In this document: piece by piece, positions 37,997-46,045 of the stretch
Position numbering within the stretch: position 1 is the stretch's first letter
Layout of the letters: each line of letters opens with the position of its first letter
Assembly: GCF_014297445.1 (NCBI RefSeq)
Contig: NZ_JACORU010000007.1
Location: forward strand, 62,001 to 126,000
Length of the DNA: 64,000 nt
From: Ramlibacter albus
GTDB taxonomy: Bacteria; Pseudomonadota; Gammaproteobacteria; Burkholderiales; Burkholderiaceae_C
Direction: 5' to 3'
Notes under the pieces: model-generated
The model's database searches: none
What the model was told of the DNA's origin: nothing
What the model saw: the letters and a program-made list of their open reading frames with translations, nothing else
Made by a program: the position numbers and the translations under genes

Positions 37997-38367
37997 CAGC
38001 GGCCCGCTTCACCGAACCGGCGCTCGCCGAATTCCTCGCCGAAACCGCGGCGCGCAGCACCCGCGACAAGGCGCTGGCCTCGCGGTACGCGAGCGCGGTG
38101 GAACGCACCACGCGGCTCGCCATCGCTGCGCCGCATGCCGCGCCGCTGACGGCCGCGGGGACGAGAAGCAGAGCCGTACGGTCGTTTCCGTTCCACATCG
38201 TCTACACGCACGACGAATCCGGCGTGCTGGTCCACGCGGTCGCGCACACGAAGCGCATGCCCGGCTACTGGCTCATGCGCGACCTTCCACCACCATCAGC
38301 AACGTCTCCCCCGTTGCCACCAGCGTCTCCTCCCCCTTCGCCTGCGCGTAGAGCTCGCAAGCGGTGA
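37993..38367 (+). CDS. ParE/RelE-type toxin with extended tail
   Basis: The 124-residue frame has the ParE fold pattern (TEPALAEFLAETAARS, AVERTTRLAIAAPHAAPL, VRSFPFHIVYTHDESGVLVH) and the usual family ending AVAHTKRMPGYWLMRD near residue 97. It then runs on for about 27 residues rich in Pro and Ser with no family counterpart. That extra part lies antisense to the end of the convergent thioesterase gene (overlap of 95 bases). The original stop may have been lost. Confidence 0.75.
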   Translation: MTAARFTEPALAEFLAETAARSTRDKALASRYASAVERTTRLAIAAPHAAPLTAAGTRSRAVRSFPFHIVYTHDESGVLVHAVAHTKRMPGYWLMRDLPPPSATSPPLPPASPPPSPARRARKR

Positions 38368-38683
38368 ACACCTGCGTCTTGCCCGGCTTCACCACGCGCG
38401 CCCGTGCCACGAAGCGCTCGCCCACCGCCGGCCGCAGGCAGTTCACCGAATAGTGCGAGGCGAGCACACGGCCGCATTGCGTGACGGCAGCGAAGCCGCA
38501 CGCGGTGTCGATGAGCGCGCCCACCATGCCCGCGTGCAGGAAGCCCGAATACTGGCCCGCCTCGGGGCGCCACGGCATCGCGATCTCCACGCGGCCCGAT
38601 TCCGCGCTCACCACCTCGATACCGAAATATCGGTTGAACGCCGCCGTCTCGTTGATCCCGCGGACGGTGTCGATGAAACCCAT
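38273..38683 (-). CDS. PaaI-type hotdog thioesterase
   Basis: A 136-residue acyl-CoA thioesterase: GFLHAGMVGALIDTACGFAA is the PaaI active-site block with its catalytic Asp region, followed by HYSVNCLRPAVGERFVARAR. AAGGAG lies before the ATG at 38683. The substrate is probably an aromatic or short acyl-CoA. Its 3' end overlaps the tail of the ParE toxin gene on the other strand. Confidence 0.88.
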   Translation of the reverse strand: MGFIDTVRGINETAAFNRYFGIEVVSAESGRVEIAMPWRPEAGQYSGFLHAGMVGALIDTACGFAAVTQCGRVLASHYSVNCLRPAVGERFVARARVVKPGKTQVFTACELYAQAKGEETLVATGETLLMVVEGRA

Positions 38684-38795
38684 GGCTGCTCCTTCGATGT
38701 TGGACAGCCCAATCTAGGCAGGGCGGCCGACGGGAGCTATCAACGCGGCGACGGAATGTCGCTCGGGTGACGCGCGAGCGCACTAGCATGGCCGC

Positions 38796-39305
38796 ATGGA
38801 GAAGCTGCCGGGCTTCAACACCGTCTTCGAGATCGACCGCTGGAGCAACGGCCTGCTGGCGGACGAGCTCTTCCGGCTCGGCATCGGCGTCGTGGCACTC
38901 GTGGGCAGCGCCTCGTGGGCCGTGCGGCTCTGGCGGCGGCACGACGGCTCGGTGTGGCGGCATGGCTTCGGCGTTGCGTTCACGTTCCTGTGGGCCGTCG
39001 CATGGCTCGTGCTGCATGACTTCCCGGCCGCTTTCTCGCGCGGGGAGCGGCTCGTGCAGGCCTATCGCAACGGCACCTGCGAGGTGGCCGAGGGCGTGGT
39101 GAGCGTCCAGTTCGAACAGTCGCGGCATGGCCACTCCTCGGGCGATCGCATCACCATCGGCGGCACGAAGCTGGTCGTGAACTACTTCTACGCCACGCCC
39201 GCCTACCGGGACACCATCGCCCACGGCGGCGTGCTGCGCGCCGGCACCTACGCGCGCGTGTGCCACGTCGACGGCGCGATCGTGCGCGTGGACGTGCGGG
39301 CTTGA
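38796..39305 (+). CDS. Hypothetical protein with two N-terminal membrane helices
   Basis: The 169-residue protein has helices LGIGVVALVGSASWAVRLW and VAFTFLWAVAWLVLHDF, then a soluble domain with CEVAEGVVSVQFEQS and VVNYFYATPAYRDTI. I know no family for it. Its last 25 bases, including the stop codon, are repeated exactly at 40049-40073, beyond the BrnTA pair. In the reconstructed empty site its stop would overlap the start of the MAPEG gene (TGATG). Confidence 0.6.
   Translation: MEKLPGFNTVFEIDRWSNGLLADELFRLGIGVVALVGSASWAVRLWRRHDGSVWRHGFGVAFTFLWAVAWLVLHDFPAAFSRGERLVQAYRNGTCEVAEGVVSVQFEQSRHGHSSGDRITIGGTKLVVNYFYATPAYRDTIAHGGVLRAGTYARVCHVDGAIVRVDVRA
39281..39305. repeat. 25-bp direct repeat, left copy
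   Basis: Identical to 40049-40073. It is the 3' end and stop codon of the preceding membrane protein gene. The bases just outside the repeat differ on both sides, so the match is exactly 25 bp. Confidence 0.95.
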
Positions 39306-39440
39306 GCACGATAAGCCAACCGTCTAATGGACGGCTTGACGCAACTCCCCGAGATTCGCTTGTCCAAACTCAGGGAGAAGACATGCGCCAGACCGACTGC
39401 AGTCCCCCGTCCATATGCGCCACGCGCTCGGCAGCCGAGC

Positions 39441-39469
39441 TTGGCATGGACTCGAATCGCATCTACAAT
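39441..39469 (+). promoter_or_regulatory. Promoter of brnTA
   Basis: TTGGCA (39441-39446) and TACAAT (39464-39469) are 17 bases apart, a strong consensus-like promoter. The GTG start of brnT is six bases after the -10 box, which predicts a leaderless transcript. Confidence 0.75.
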
Positions 39470-39474
39470 TTGCC

Positions 39475-39744
39475 GTGATTACCTGGGACGAGCCCAAGAG
39501 GCGGGCGAACCTGGGCAAGCATGGAATCGACCTCGCAGAGCTTGAGCAGGTCTTTGACCTCCCCATGGTCACCGTGGACGACGACAGCGAAGACTACGGA
39601 GAGTTGCGGCTACAGAGCCTCGGCATGCTCCGGGACCGCGTGGTCTTCCTGGTGTGGACACCACGCGGTGACGACACCGCACACCTGATCTCCTGCCGAT
39701 ATGCCGACCGACAAGAAACGGACGAATACTTCCAAGCCCTTTAG
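39475..39744 (+). CDS. brnT: BrnT ribonuclease toxin
   Basis: The 89-residue toxin has the BrnT pattern: ITWDEPKRRANLGKHGIDLA at the N-terminus, EDYGELRLQSLGMLRDRVVF in the middle and HLISCRYADRQETDEY at the end. BrnT is a RelE-fold RNase. The GTG start lacks a Shine-Dalgarno and abuts the promoter. It overlaps brnA by 44 bases. The pair lies between two 25-bp direct repeats. Confidence 0.88.
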   Translation: MITWDEPKRRANLGKHGIDLAELEQVFDLPMVTVDDDSEDYGELRLQSLGMLRDRVVFLVWTPRGDDTAHLISCRYADRQETDEYFQAL

Positions 39745-40045
39745 CGCAGCGCAGGTTGCAGCTGCCAAGGCTGCAGCCGCAAGCGTCAGCCCTGCACCGG
39801 CAACGGACTGGAGCAAGGCCACTGTTACGCGCGGCGGCGGTGTCGAGGCCACCATCGAAGGAGTTCGACGCGCGAGAGGCCCGAACAGGCGACCCACCAA
39901 GGAGCAGGTAGCAATACGGATCGACCGCGATGTGCTGGGTGCTTTCCGAGCGGCTGGTCCCGGCTGGCAGACACGCATGAACTCGGCCCTCAAGGAGTGG
40001 CTGGCCGAACATCCACTTCGCGCGAAGGCCAAGCGCACGAGCTAG
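39701..40045 (+). CDS. brnA: BrnA antitoxin
   Basis: A 114-residue antitoxin with the BrnA C-terminal ribbon-helix-helix: RRPTKEQVAIRIDRDVLGAF then GPGWQTRMNSALKEWLAEH. The N-terminal half is Ala- and Lys-rich and probably wraps the toxin. It should repress the promoter at 39441. It ends three bases before the right-hand 25-bp repeat. Confidence 0.88.
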   Translation: MPTDKKRTNTSKPFSAAQVAAAKAAAASVSPAPATDWSKATVTRGGGVEATIEGVRRARGPNRRPTKEQVAIRIDRDVLGAFRAAGPGWQTRMNSALKEWLAEHPLRAKAKRTS

Positions 40046-40048
40046 GAG

Positions 40049-40073
40049 CGTGCGCGTGGACGTGCGGGCTTGA
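40049..40073. repeat. 25-bp direct repeat, right copy
   Basis: Perfect copy of 39281-39305. It lies between the brnA stop and the MAPEG gene. Its last three bases are the TGA shared with the MAPEG start (TGATG). Confidence 0.95.
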
Positions 40074-40678
40074 TGCAGGCGCGCGCCGCGAGTAACTTGC
40101 GTGCATCGATGGATACGCAAGCGGCCAGCGAAGCAGCACCCTCACGCAATGCGTCCGAACGCAGGCGAGTCCTCGGCAGCTCGGCCTGGCTCACTGTGCC
40201 GGGAACGTTTGCGATACTCGCCGGCGGCTATGCGGCCATGCCGCCGCTGGACGGCGCAGGGGATGCGGCCGGGCGCATCGTGCTCGCGGTCCGCTGGCTT
40301 CTCGTGGCCTTCCTGCCCTACGCGGCCGTCTGCCTGCACATCCTCTACCAGCGCTTCGCCGAAGGCGCGCACAACCCGCTCGCGCACACCGCCACCGAGA
40401 ACCTGCAGATCCACTGCCGCGTGATGCAGAACACGCTGGAGCAGCTGGTCTGGTTCGCGATCTGCATCCTCGCGCTGGCAACATGGCTCTCGCCGGCACA
40501 GGCGCGTTTCATCCCCGTCGCCTGCGTCTTCTTCGCATTCGCGCGGCTGGTCTACTGGTGGGGCTACCTGCGAAACGGCACGCTCGGCCGCGGGCCGGCG
40601 GTGCAGATGACGTTCACGCTCAACGTGTCGCTCATGCTCGGCGCGATCGTGCAGTCGGTGCGCGGCATGATGGGCTGA
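40073..40678 (+). CDS. MAPEG-family membrane protein
   Basis: About 200 residues with four membrane helices. The MAPEG signature region is ENLQIHCRVMQNTLEQLVWF, followed by RFIPVACVFFAFARLVYWWG and QMTFTLNVSLML. MAPEG proteins include glutathione-dependent enzymes and uncharacterised bacterial members. The ATG at 40073 is favoured because it overlaps the TGA of the right repeat as it would have in the ancestral gene pair; an ATG at 40109 is the alternative. Neither has a clear ribosome binding site. Confidence 0.75.
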   Translation: MQARAASNLRASMDTQAASEAAPSRNASERRRVLGSSAWLTVPGTFAILAGGYAAMPPLDGAGDAAGRIVLAVRWLLVAFLPYAAVCLHILYQRFAEGAHNPLAHTATENLQIHCRVMQNTLEQLVWFAICILALATWLSPAQARFIPVACVFFAFARLVYWWGYLRNGTLGRGPAVQMTFTLNVSLMLGAIVQSVRGMMG

Positions 40679-40757
40679 CGGCGCGGCGGCCAAAATGACC
40701 GTTCCGCTCGTCTCCTCCTGACGCATTTGATCGGCCCGGCTGGCTAATATCCGGCCC

Positions 40758-41597
40758 ATGAGCACACCCCGCCCCTCCGTCAGCGACAAGCGCCGCACCT
40801 TCCACCAACTGCACCAGTCGGGCTGCTTCGTCATCCCGAATCCCTGGGACATCGGCAGCGCACGCTTCCTGCAAAGCCTGGGCTTCAAGGCGCTCGCGTC
40901 CACGAGCGCGGGGTTCGCGTGGTCGCAAGGCCATGCGGACAACGGCGTCACGCGCGACATGGTCGTGGAGCACCTCGCGGCGCTCGTCGAGGCCACGGAC
41001 GTGCCGGTCAACGCCGATTTCGAAAGCGGCTTCTCCGCCGATGCGGCGGGTGTGGGCGAGAGCGTGCGCCTCGCCGTGCAGGCCGGCGTGGCGGGGCTGT
41101 CCATCGAGGACTCCACCGGCAACAAGGACAACCCCCTCTACGACATCGACACGGCCGTCGAACGCCTGCGCGCGGCTCGCAAGGCCATCGACGCGACCGG
41201 CGGCGACACGCTGCTCGTGGGGCGCGCCGAAGGCCTGCTCGTCGGGCGGCCCGACATGGGCGACCTCGTTGCGCGGCTGAAGGCCTACGCCAACGCGGGC
41301 GCGGACTGCCTCTACGCGCCGCTGCTCAAGACGCGCGAGCAGATCCTCACCGTCGTGGAAGCCGTCGCACCCAAGCCGGTCAACCTGCTCATGGGCTGGC
41401 CCGGCGGCATGACCGTGGCAGACATCTCGGCCCTCGGCGTGCGCCGCATCAGCGTCGGCGGCGCGCTTTCGAGCGTGGCGTACAGCAGCTTCATGAACGC
41501 CGCGCGCCAGCTCGCCGAAGGCCGGTTCGACGCGCTCACGGGCGCCGCCGGCAAGGAGCTCAACCCGCTCTTCCGCGGCTGGGGCCGTGAAGCGTGA
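40758..41597 (+). CDS. Isocitrate lyase/PEP mutase family protein
   Basis: The 279-residue protein has the alpha/beta barrel motifs of this family: FVIPNPWDIGSARFLQSLGF, LASTSAGFAWSQG, VPVNADFESGF, AGLSIEDSTGN and VGRAEGLL. The metal-binding Asp in NADFESG and the Glu in SIEDS are kept, while the KKCGH lyase loop is absent. That points to a carboxyphosphonoenolpyruvate mutase-like or oxaloacetate-type C-C lyase rather than isocitrate lyase. Exact reaction unknown. Confidence 0.85.
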   Translation: MSTPRPSVSDKRRTFHQLHQSGCFVIPNPWDIGSARFLQSLGFKALASTSAGFAWSQGHADNGVTRDMVVEHLAALVEATDVPVNADFESGFSADAAGVGESVRLAVQAGVAGLSIEDSTGNKDNPLYDIDTAVERLRAARKAIDATGGDTLLVGRAEGLLVGRPDMGDLVARLKAYANAGADCLYAPLLKTREQILTVVEAVAPKPVNLLMGWPGGMTVADISALGVRRISVGGALSSVAYSSFMNAARQLAEGRFDALTGAAGKELNPLFRGWGREA

Positions 41598-41907
41598 GAA
41601 GCCCCGCCCGGCGCCCGATCGCACACCGGCGATCGTGATGTCGCTGCTGGGCGCCGCCGCGTTCGGCTGGGGCGGCATTTCGACGTTGATCGACCACACC
41701 ATCTCCTGGCCCGCGCGCGACGGCACACCGGTGCGCCTGACCGGCAGCAACGCGGACATGCTGGCCTGGATCCTCCTGGCTGCCGCCACCGCTTGCATTT
41801 CGCACTTCGCGCAGGCTTTGCGCCCCGGTGTAGCGGGCCTGAAGTGGACCGGCTCGGCGTTCGCTGTGTGGGCCGTTGCGGCTGCGACCTACTACCTCGC
41901 CCGATGA
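41587..41907 (+). CDS. Small membrane protein
   Basis: The 106-residue protein has three hydrophobic helices (AIVMSLLGAAAFGWGGISTL, LAWILLAAATACISHFAQAL, AFAVWAVAAATYYLA) and a basic start. GTG at 41587 overlaps the end of the previous gene by 11 bases, and its stop overlaps the next start by 4, so it is part of a three-gene operon. No family recognised. Confidence 0.55.
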   Translation: MKREKPRPAPDRTPAIVMSLLGAAAFGWGGISTLIDHTISWPARDGTPVRLTGSNADMLAWILLAAATACISHFAQALRPGVAGLKWTGSAFAVWAVAAATYYLAR

Positions 41908-42410
41908 AATCCGCCGCACTGGAAATCCGCGCGGCGCAGCCAACGGACTTCGCGGCCGTCCTTGCGCTCAATGACGCTTCCGTGAAATTCCTCAGCGCTC
42001 TCTCAGCGCAACGGCTGCAGAAGCTGCACGAGCAAAGCGCGCTGCACGTCGTCGCGCAGGTGCAGCGCACCGTGGTCGGCTTCCTGCTCGCCTTCCGCGA
42101 ACGGTCCGGCTACGACAGCATCAACTACCGCTGGTTCGACTCGCGCCACGACCGCTTCCTCTACATCGACCGGGTCGTCGTGTCCGACAAGCATCGCGGC
42201 CACGGCATCGGCGCGGCGCTCTACCGCCATGTCTTCGACCAGGCCGCACGCGAACACGTGCCCTGGGTCACGTGCGAGTTCGACGTCGACCCGCCCAACC
42301 CCGCGTCGGAGCGCTTTCACGCGCACTACGGTTTCCGCGAGGTGGGCCGGCAGTCGGTCGACTACGCCGACAAGGTTGTGGCCCTGCAGGCGGCCCCAGT
42401 CAGGCTCTAG
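41904..42410 (+). CDS. GNAT family N-acetyltransferase
   Basis: A 168-residue acetyltransferase. It has the N-terminal IRAAQPTDFAAVLALNDASV, the strand FLYIDRVVVSDKHRGHGIGA with the acetyl-CoA loop, and the ending HYGFREVGRQSVDYADKVVA. The tail DKVVALQ is typical of a subgroup whose substrate is unknown. Its TAG shares the CTAG tetranucleotide with the stop of the convergent SDR gene. Confidence 0.85.
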   Translation: MKSAALEIRAAQPTDFAAVLALNDASVKFLSALSAQRLQKLHEQSALHVVAQVQRTVVGFLLAFRERSGYDSINYRWFDSRHDRFLYIDRVVVSDKHRGHGIGAALYRHVFDQAAREHVPWVTCEFDVDPPNPASERFHAHYGFREVGRQSVDYADKVVALQAAPVRL

Positions 42411-43186
42411 AACTTCGTGTACCCGCCGTCGATCACGAACTGCTCACCCGTGGTGTACGCAGCCGCATCGCTCGCGAGGTAGACCGCGATCCCGCCGAAG
42501 TCGTCGATTTCGCCCCAGCGCCGCGCCGGGATGCGCGGCAGCACGGCGTTCGCGAACTTCTCGTTGCCGACGGACTTCTCCGTCATCTCGGTCACGATCC
42601 AGCCCGGCAGGATGGAGTTGACGCGGATCTTGTGCCGCGCGAGTTCCACCGCCAAGGCACGCACGAACGAAGTCACCGCGCCCTTTGACGCGCCATAGTG
42701 GCTGTTGCGCGCCGCGCCTTCGACGGCGGCCGTGCTCGCCGTCGCGACGAGCGAGCCGCCCTGCCCGTGCTGCGCCATGTGGCGCGCGGCGGCGCGGAAC
42801 GTGAGGAACACGCCCTCGACGTTGATCCGCTGCACGCGCCGGAACTCCTCCAGCGGCATGTCGACGAGCATCGTGCCCTTGCTCGACACGCCCGCGTTGG
42901 CGAAGCACGCGTCGACACGGCCGCCGAGCGCAGCGACGGAAGCGGCGAACGTCGCTTCCACCTGCGTCTCGCTACCCACGTCGCACACGAACGCATGCAC
43001 GCGCGAGGCATCGCCGCATTCCTGCGCGAGCTGCGCCTTCGCGGCCTGCGTCTTCTCGTCGCGGCTGCCCCAGATGGCCACGCTGGCGCCGGACGCGAGC
43101 AGCGCCCGCGCCATGCCCAGGCCGATGCCGCCGTTGCCGCCGGTGACGATGGCGGCCTTTCCGCTCAGGTCGAAGGGCGAGTACAT
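42407..43186 (-). CDS. SDR family oxidoreductase
   Basis: The 259-residue enzyme shows TGGNGGIGLGMARALL as cofactor motif, NAGVS, catalytic serine in VATASTAA, and YGASK. It ends EQFVIDGGYTKF, the usual SDR terminus. The start codon at 43186 lies four bases from the first hairpin of repeat copy B, so the leader of this gene is the repeat itself. Probably co-transcribed with the upstream receptor gene. Substrate unknown. Confidence 0.87.
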   Translation of the reverse strand: MYSPFDLSGKAAIVTGGNGGIGLGMARALLASGASVAIWGSRDEKTQAAKAQLAQECGDASRVHAFVCDVGSETQVEATFAASVAALGGRVDACFANAGVSSKGTMLVDMPLEEFRRVQRINVEGVFLTFRAAARHMAQHGQGGSLVATASTAAVEGAARNSHYGASKGAVTSFVRALAVELARHKIRVNSILPGWIVTEMTEKSVGNEKFANAVLPRIPARRWGEIDDFGGIAVYLASDAAAYTTGEQFVIDGGYTKF

Positions 43187-43190
43187 GGTC

Positions 43191-43272
43191 AGCCGCCGCC
43201 GGGCCGCCCCAAGGCGGCTGAAGCCCCCTCGGGGGGCAGCGATCCACACGAAGTGGGGAGCGTGGGGGTGAA
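43191..43272 (-). repeat. Three-hairpin intergenic repeat, copy B
   Basis: Arms: 43191-43197 with 43213-43219; 43223-43228 with 43232-43237, loop TCG; 43244-43249 with 43253-43258, loop GAA. The third hairpin carries CAC/GTG where copies A and C have CGC/GCG, a compensatory change. It lies between the stop of the receptor gene and the start of the SDR gene. Confidence 0.85.
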
Positions 43273-43275
43273 CAT

Positions 43276-44469
43276 TTAGCGCTTGTTGCGGATGGGGATC
43301 TGCATCTCTTCCGGCTTGATCTCCTTGACCAGCTCGGGAACGCCCCATGCGAACGCCGGGTCCACCTTGATCCGGAAGTGATACATCGACTGCATCGCCT
43401 GGTGGTCTTCCTTGCGGAACCACATGCGACCCTTCGGCGTGTCGAAGGGCATGCCCTCCATGGCGGCAATCAGCTTGTCCGAGGACGTGTCGCCGTTGGT
43501 CTTCTTCAGCGCCGTCACGAGCGCCATCGCGGCCGTGAAGCCACCCGCGGTGAAGAAGTCCGGCGGCTGCTTGAATTGCTTGTAGTGCGCGGCGACGAGC
43601 GCCTCGTTCACCGGGTTCTTCGGGATGCCGAAGTAGTAGTAGGTCGCGCCCTCCATGCCGGGGAACTGCTTGTACGCCACCATGGCCGGCAGGATGTTGC
43701 CGCCCGTGCCCACGTCGATGTTGTAGCGCTGCTTGAGGTTCTGCGCGGCCAATGCGTTGAAGGGCGGCGTGGCGCCGGCCCACACGACGGCGATGAACTT
43801 GCGGCCCGGCTTGTCCTTCAGCTGGTCGACGATGCGCTGGATGCCCGCCGTGAAGTCCGTCGTGTTCTGCGGCAGGTATTCCTCGTGCACCACCTTGGCC
43901 TTCTTCAGCGCCTCCTTGAACGCCTTGATGCCGTCGCGGCCGAACGCGTAGTCCTGCGCGAGCGTGGCGATGGAGACGTCCGGGAAGTCCGCGATGGCCG
44001 CATTGCTGATCGCGTCCTGGCTGCTGTTGCGGCCCGTGCGGAAGATGTACTTGTTCCAGCGCTCGCCGGTGATCGCGTCCGCGACGGCGGGCTCCACGAG
44101 CAGGATCTTCTTGTACTCCTCGGCGACGGGCAGCATGGCCAAGGCCACGGCGCTCGACGTCGGCCCGATGGCGAGGTCCACCTTGTCGTCGGCGTAGGCG
44201 GCAGCGAGCAGGCTCTTGCCCACGTCGGGCTTGCCCTGGTCGTCCTTCTCGACGATGACGATCTTGCGGCCGGCCACCGTCATGGTGCCGCCGGTGGCGT
44301 AGTCCAGGCCCATCATCAGGCCGGTCTGCGTCTGCTTGGCGTACGCCTCCAGCGGGCCCGTCTTGCTGTAGACGTGGGCGACGCGGATTTCCTTGCCCTG
44401 CGCGGCGGCGCCGAACGCGGCGGCGGCGGCGATGGCCGCGACGGCGGCCTTGAACAACTTGGTTTTCAT
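43276..44469 (-). CDS. Branched-chain amino acid-type ABC substrate-binding protein
   Basis: The 397-residue receptor has a signal peptide (KAAVAAIAAAAAFGAAAQ) and the LivJ-type fold: IRVAHVYSKTGPLEAYAKQT, DLAIGPTSSAVALAMLPVAE, RTGRNSSQDAISNAAI. No permease or ATPase genes are adjacent. The ligand could be an amino acid, amide or aromatic acid. The following SDR gene, separated by repeat copy B, may be co-transcribed. Confidence 0.87.
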   Translation of the reverse strand: MKTKLFKAAVAAIAAAAAFGAAAQGKEIRVAHVYSKTGPLEAYAKQTQTGLMMGLDYATGGTMTVAGRKIVIVEKDDQGKPDVGKSLLAAAYADDKVDLAIGPTSSAVALAMLPVAEEYKKILLVEPAVADAITGERWNKYIFRTGRNSSQDAISNAAIADFPDVSIATLAQDYAFGRDGIKAFKEALKKAKVVHEEYLPQNTTDFTAGIQRIVDQLKDKPGRKFIAVVWAGATPPFNALAAQNLKQRYNIDVGTGGNILPAMVAYKQFPGMEGATYYYFGIPKNPVNEALVAAHYKQFKQPPDFFTAGGFTAAMALVTALKKTNGDTSSDKLIAAMEGMPFDTPKGRMWFRKEDHQAMQSMYHFRIKVDPAFAWGVPELVKEIKPEEMQIPIRNKR

Positions 44470-44539
44470 TTGCCTTGTCCCTCGGGTGTTTCGAGTGCGG
44501 GCGAGTGTAGCCTGCACCTGCGCCGGGGACCACCGGGCT

Positions 44540-45193
44540 TCACCCGGCAGCGGCAGCCGTGGCGATGCTCGCGAGCTCCCTGAGCACCACGCCGGGCTGC
44601 GAGAGCTGGGGAAAGTGGCCGCGGGCATGCAGGACGCGGCATGGCACGGGCGGACGTGGCCCGGCCGAGCGCAGCTGCTGCAGCGTGATTTCGAGCGAAG
44701 CGAGCTCCAGGTGCAGGTTGGCCTCCAGCATCGGTTGCGGCAGCCCGAGCGCCTTGCTCGTGCCGTGCGCGAATTCGCCCTCCCGTTCGCGCAAGTCCGC
44801 CGGTTCGTCCGGCAACGTGGGCTCCACGAGCAGCATCGCAGCGGTTTCGCCGGGATGCAGGCGCGCGAACAAGTCCACGTAGAGGCAGCCGAGGGAGTGG
44901 CCGACCAGCACGCAAGGCGGCTCGAGCCCGGCATACGCGAGCAGCTCGCGCAACGTGGCGACGATCACGGCGCCGCTTTGCGGCTGGCCGGCGGCGTCGC
45001 TGCCCTTGATGCCGAGGCGGTTGTACGCGAACACGGTGCCGAGCTGCTCGATATCCGGGTACAAGGCCTCCCAGCCTTCGAGCGACATGCCCGCGCCGTT
45101 CACCAGCACGATGTGCGGCTTGCCCGAGCCCGAGACGATGTAGCCCAGGCGCCCGGCGCGCGTCTGGGCTACCTGCAGTGGAGGAAGGTTCAT
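44540..45193 (-). CDS. Alpha/beta hydrolase
   Basis: The product is about 217 residues. Core motifs are IVLVNGAGMSLEGWEALYPD (oxyanion region), VLVGHSLGCLYVDLFARLHP with the nucleophile in GHSLG, and the histidine in VLHARGHFPQLSQPG. ATG at 45193 gives a normal N-terminus; a GTG at 45220 is possible. Probably a cytoplasmic esterase or C-C hydrolase of unknown substrate. Confidence 0.82.
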   Translation of the reverse strand: MNLPPLQVAQTRAGRLGYIVSGSGKPHIVLVNGAGMSLEGWEALYPDIEQLGTVFAYNRLGIKGSDAAGQPQSGAVIVATLRELLAYAGLEPPCVLVGHSLGCLYVDLFARLHPGETAAMLLVEPTLPDEPADLREREGEFAHGTSKALGLPQPMLEANLHLELASLEITLQQLRSAGPRPPVPCRVLHARGHFPQLSQPGVVLRELASIATAAAAG

Positions 45194-45229
45194 GCGTCGG
45201 GGCCGAAGCCCCTTGCGCACGAAGCGGCC

Positions 45230-45880
45230 TCAATCCTTCTTGTGCTTGTTCTTGTCATGGCCCTTCGCTTTGCCATGACCGCGCTTGCCGGGGCCGTCGC
45301 TCATGTCGACGGAACCCGCGGCGGCCGCACCGGCCGGGCCCGCACCCGCTGCTGCCGCGCCACCCATGGTTGCGGTGGAACCCGTGGCAGCCTGGGTGTT
45401 GCTCGACGTGCTGGTGTTCTGCGACGCGATGGTGTTCTGGGTCGTCGTGCCGCTCGGGGCGATCGTCACGTTGCTGTGCGGCATCGCCCGGAAGGTCGAG
45501 TCCGTGTTCACCGTCGTGCTTGCGCTGGGGACGACCGCCTGCGTGGCGGTGCTGCTCGTCGTGCTCGCCGCGCGATTCTGGGTCTTGCCGTTCTTTCCGC
45601 TCGTGCCCGAACCCGTTGCGGCTTGCGTGTTGCTCGACGTCGCGGTGCTCTGGGACACGGACGTGTTCTGCGTCGTGGTGCCGCTCGGGCTGATCGTGAC
45701 GTTGCTGTGCGGCATCGCGCGGAAGGTCGAGTCCGTGTTCACCGTCGTGCTCGCGCTCGGTGCAACCGCTTGCGTGGCGGTGCTCCCGGTCGTGCTCGTC
45801 GTGGTGTTGGAAGTCTGGGCGAATGCCGCGCCGCCGGCCAGGACGGCGACGGCAACGAGCGTCAGCTTGTTTCGATTCAT
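45230..45880 (-). CDS. Secreted Ser/Thr-rich protein with a 59-residue duplication
   Basis: A 216-residue exported protein: AGGAG before the ATG at 45880, signal peptide ending near AGGAAFAQ. Two long tandem units share STATQAV-PSASTTVNTD, then STFRAMPHSNVTI-PSGTTTQ and SSNTQAATGS with only a few differences. They are joined by a basic linker (SGKNGKTQNR). The end is strongly basic and His/Lys-rich (GKRGHGKAKGHDKNKHKKD). No family recognised. It could be a surface or stress protein. Confidence 0.65.
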   Translation of the reverse strand: MNRNKLTLVAVAVLAGGAAFAQTSNTTTSTTGSTATQAVAPSASTTVNTDSTFRAMPHSNVTISPSGTTTQNTSVSQSTATSSNTQAATGSGTSGKNGKTQNRAASTTSSTATQAVVPSASTTVNTDSTFRAMPHSNVTIAPSGTTTQNTIASQNTSTSSNTQAATGSTATMGGAAAAGAGPAGAAAAGSVDMSDGPGKRGHGKAKGHDKNKHKKD

Positions 45881-46045
45881 GGGCATCTCCTGTTGTCGAT
45901 TCACCGACTCTCAGGGGCTCGGACCGGCCGTGACGTCAGCCCACGGGCAGCATTCCGCCCGGCCTTTTCCTACAGCGCGCGGGAACCGGAAACAGCGAGC
46001 CGACGCCCGCGCGTGCGCGCGATCTGCAGCGGTGGCACCGCGGCC

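Noticed and set aside
39327..39474. Short open frames between the left 25-bp repeat and brnT
   Set aside because: They have no family features or ribosome binding sites and overlap the brnTA promoter and the CCGTC/GACGG inverted repeat.
39306..40048. BrnTA insert as an integron gene cassette
   Set aside because: Size and content would fit, but I find no attC-like pair of core sites (RYYYAAC and GTTRRRY) at the ends, and the flanks are a coding-sequence duplication instead.
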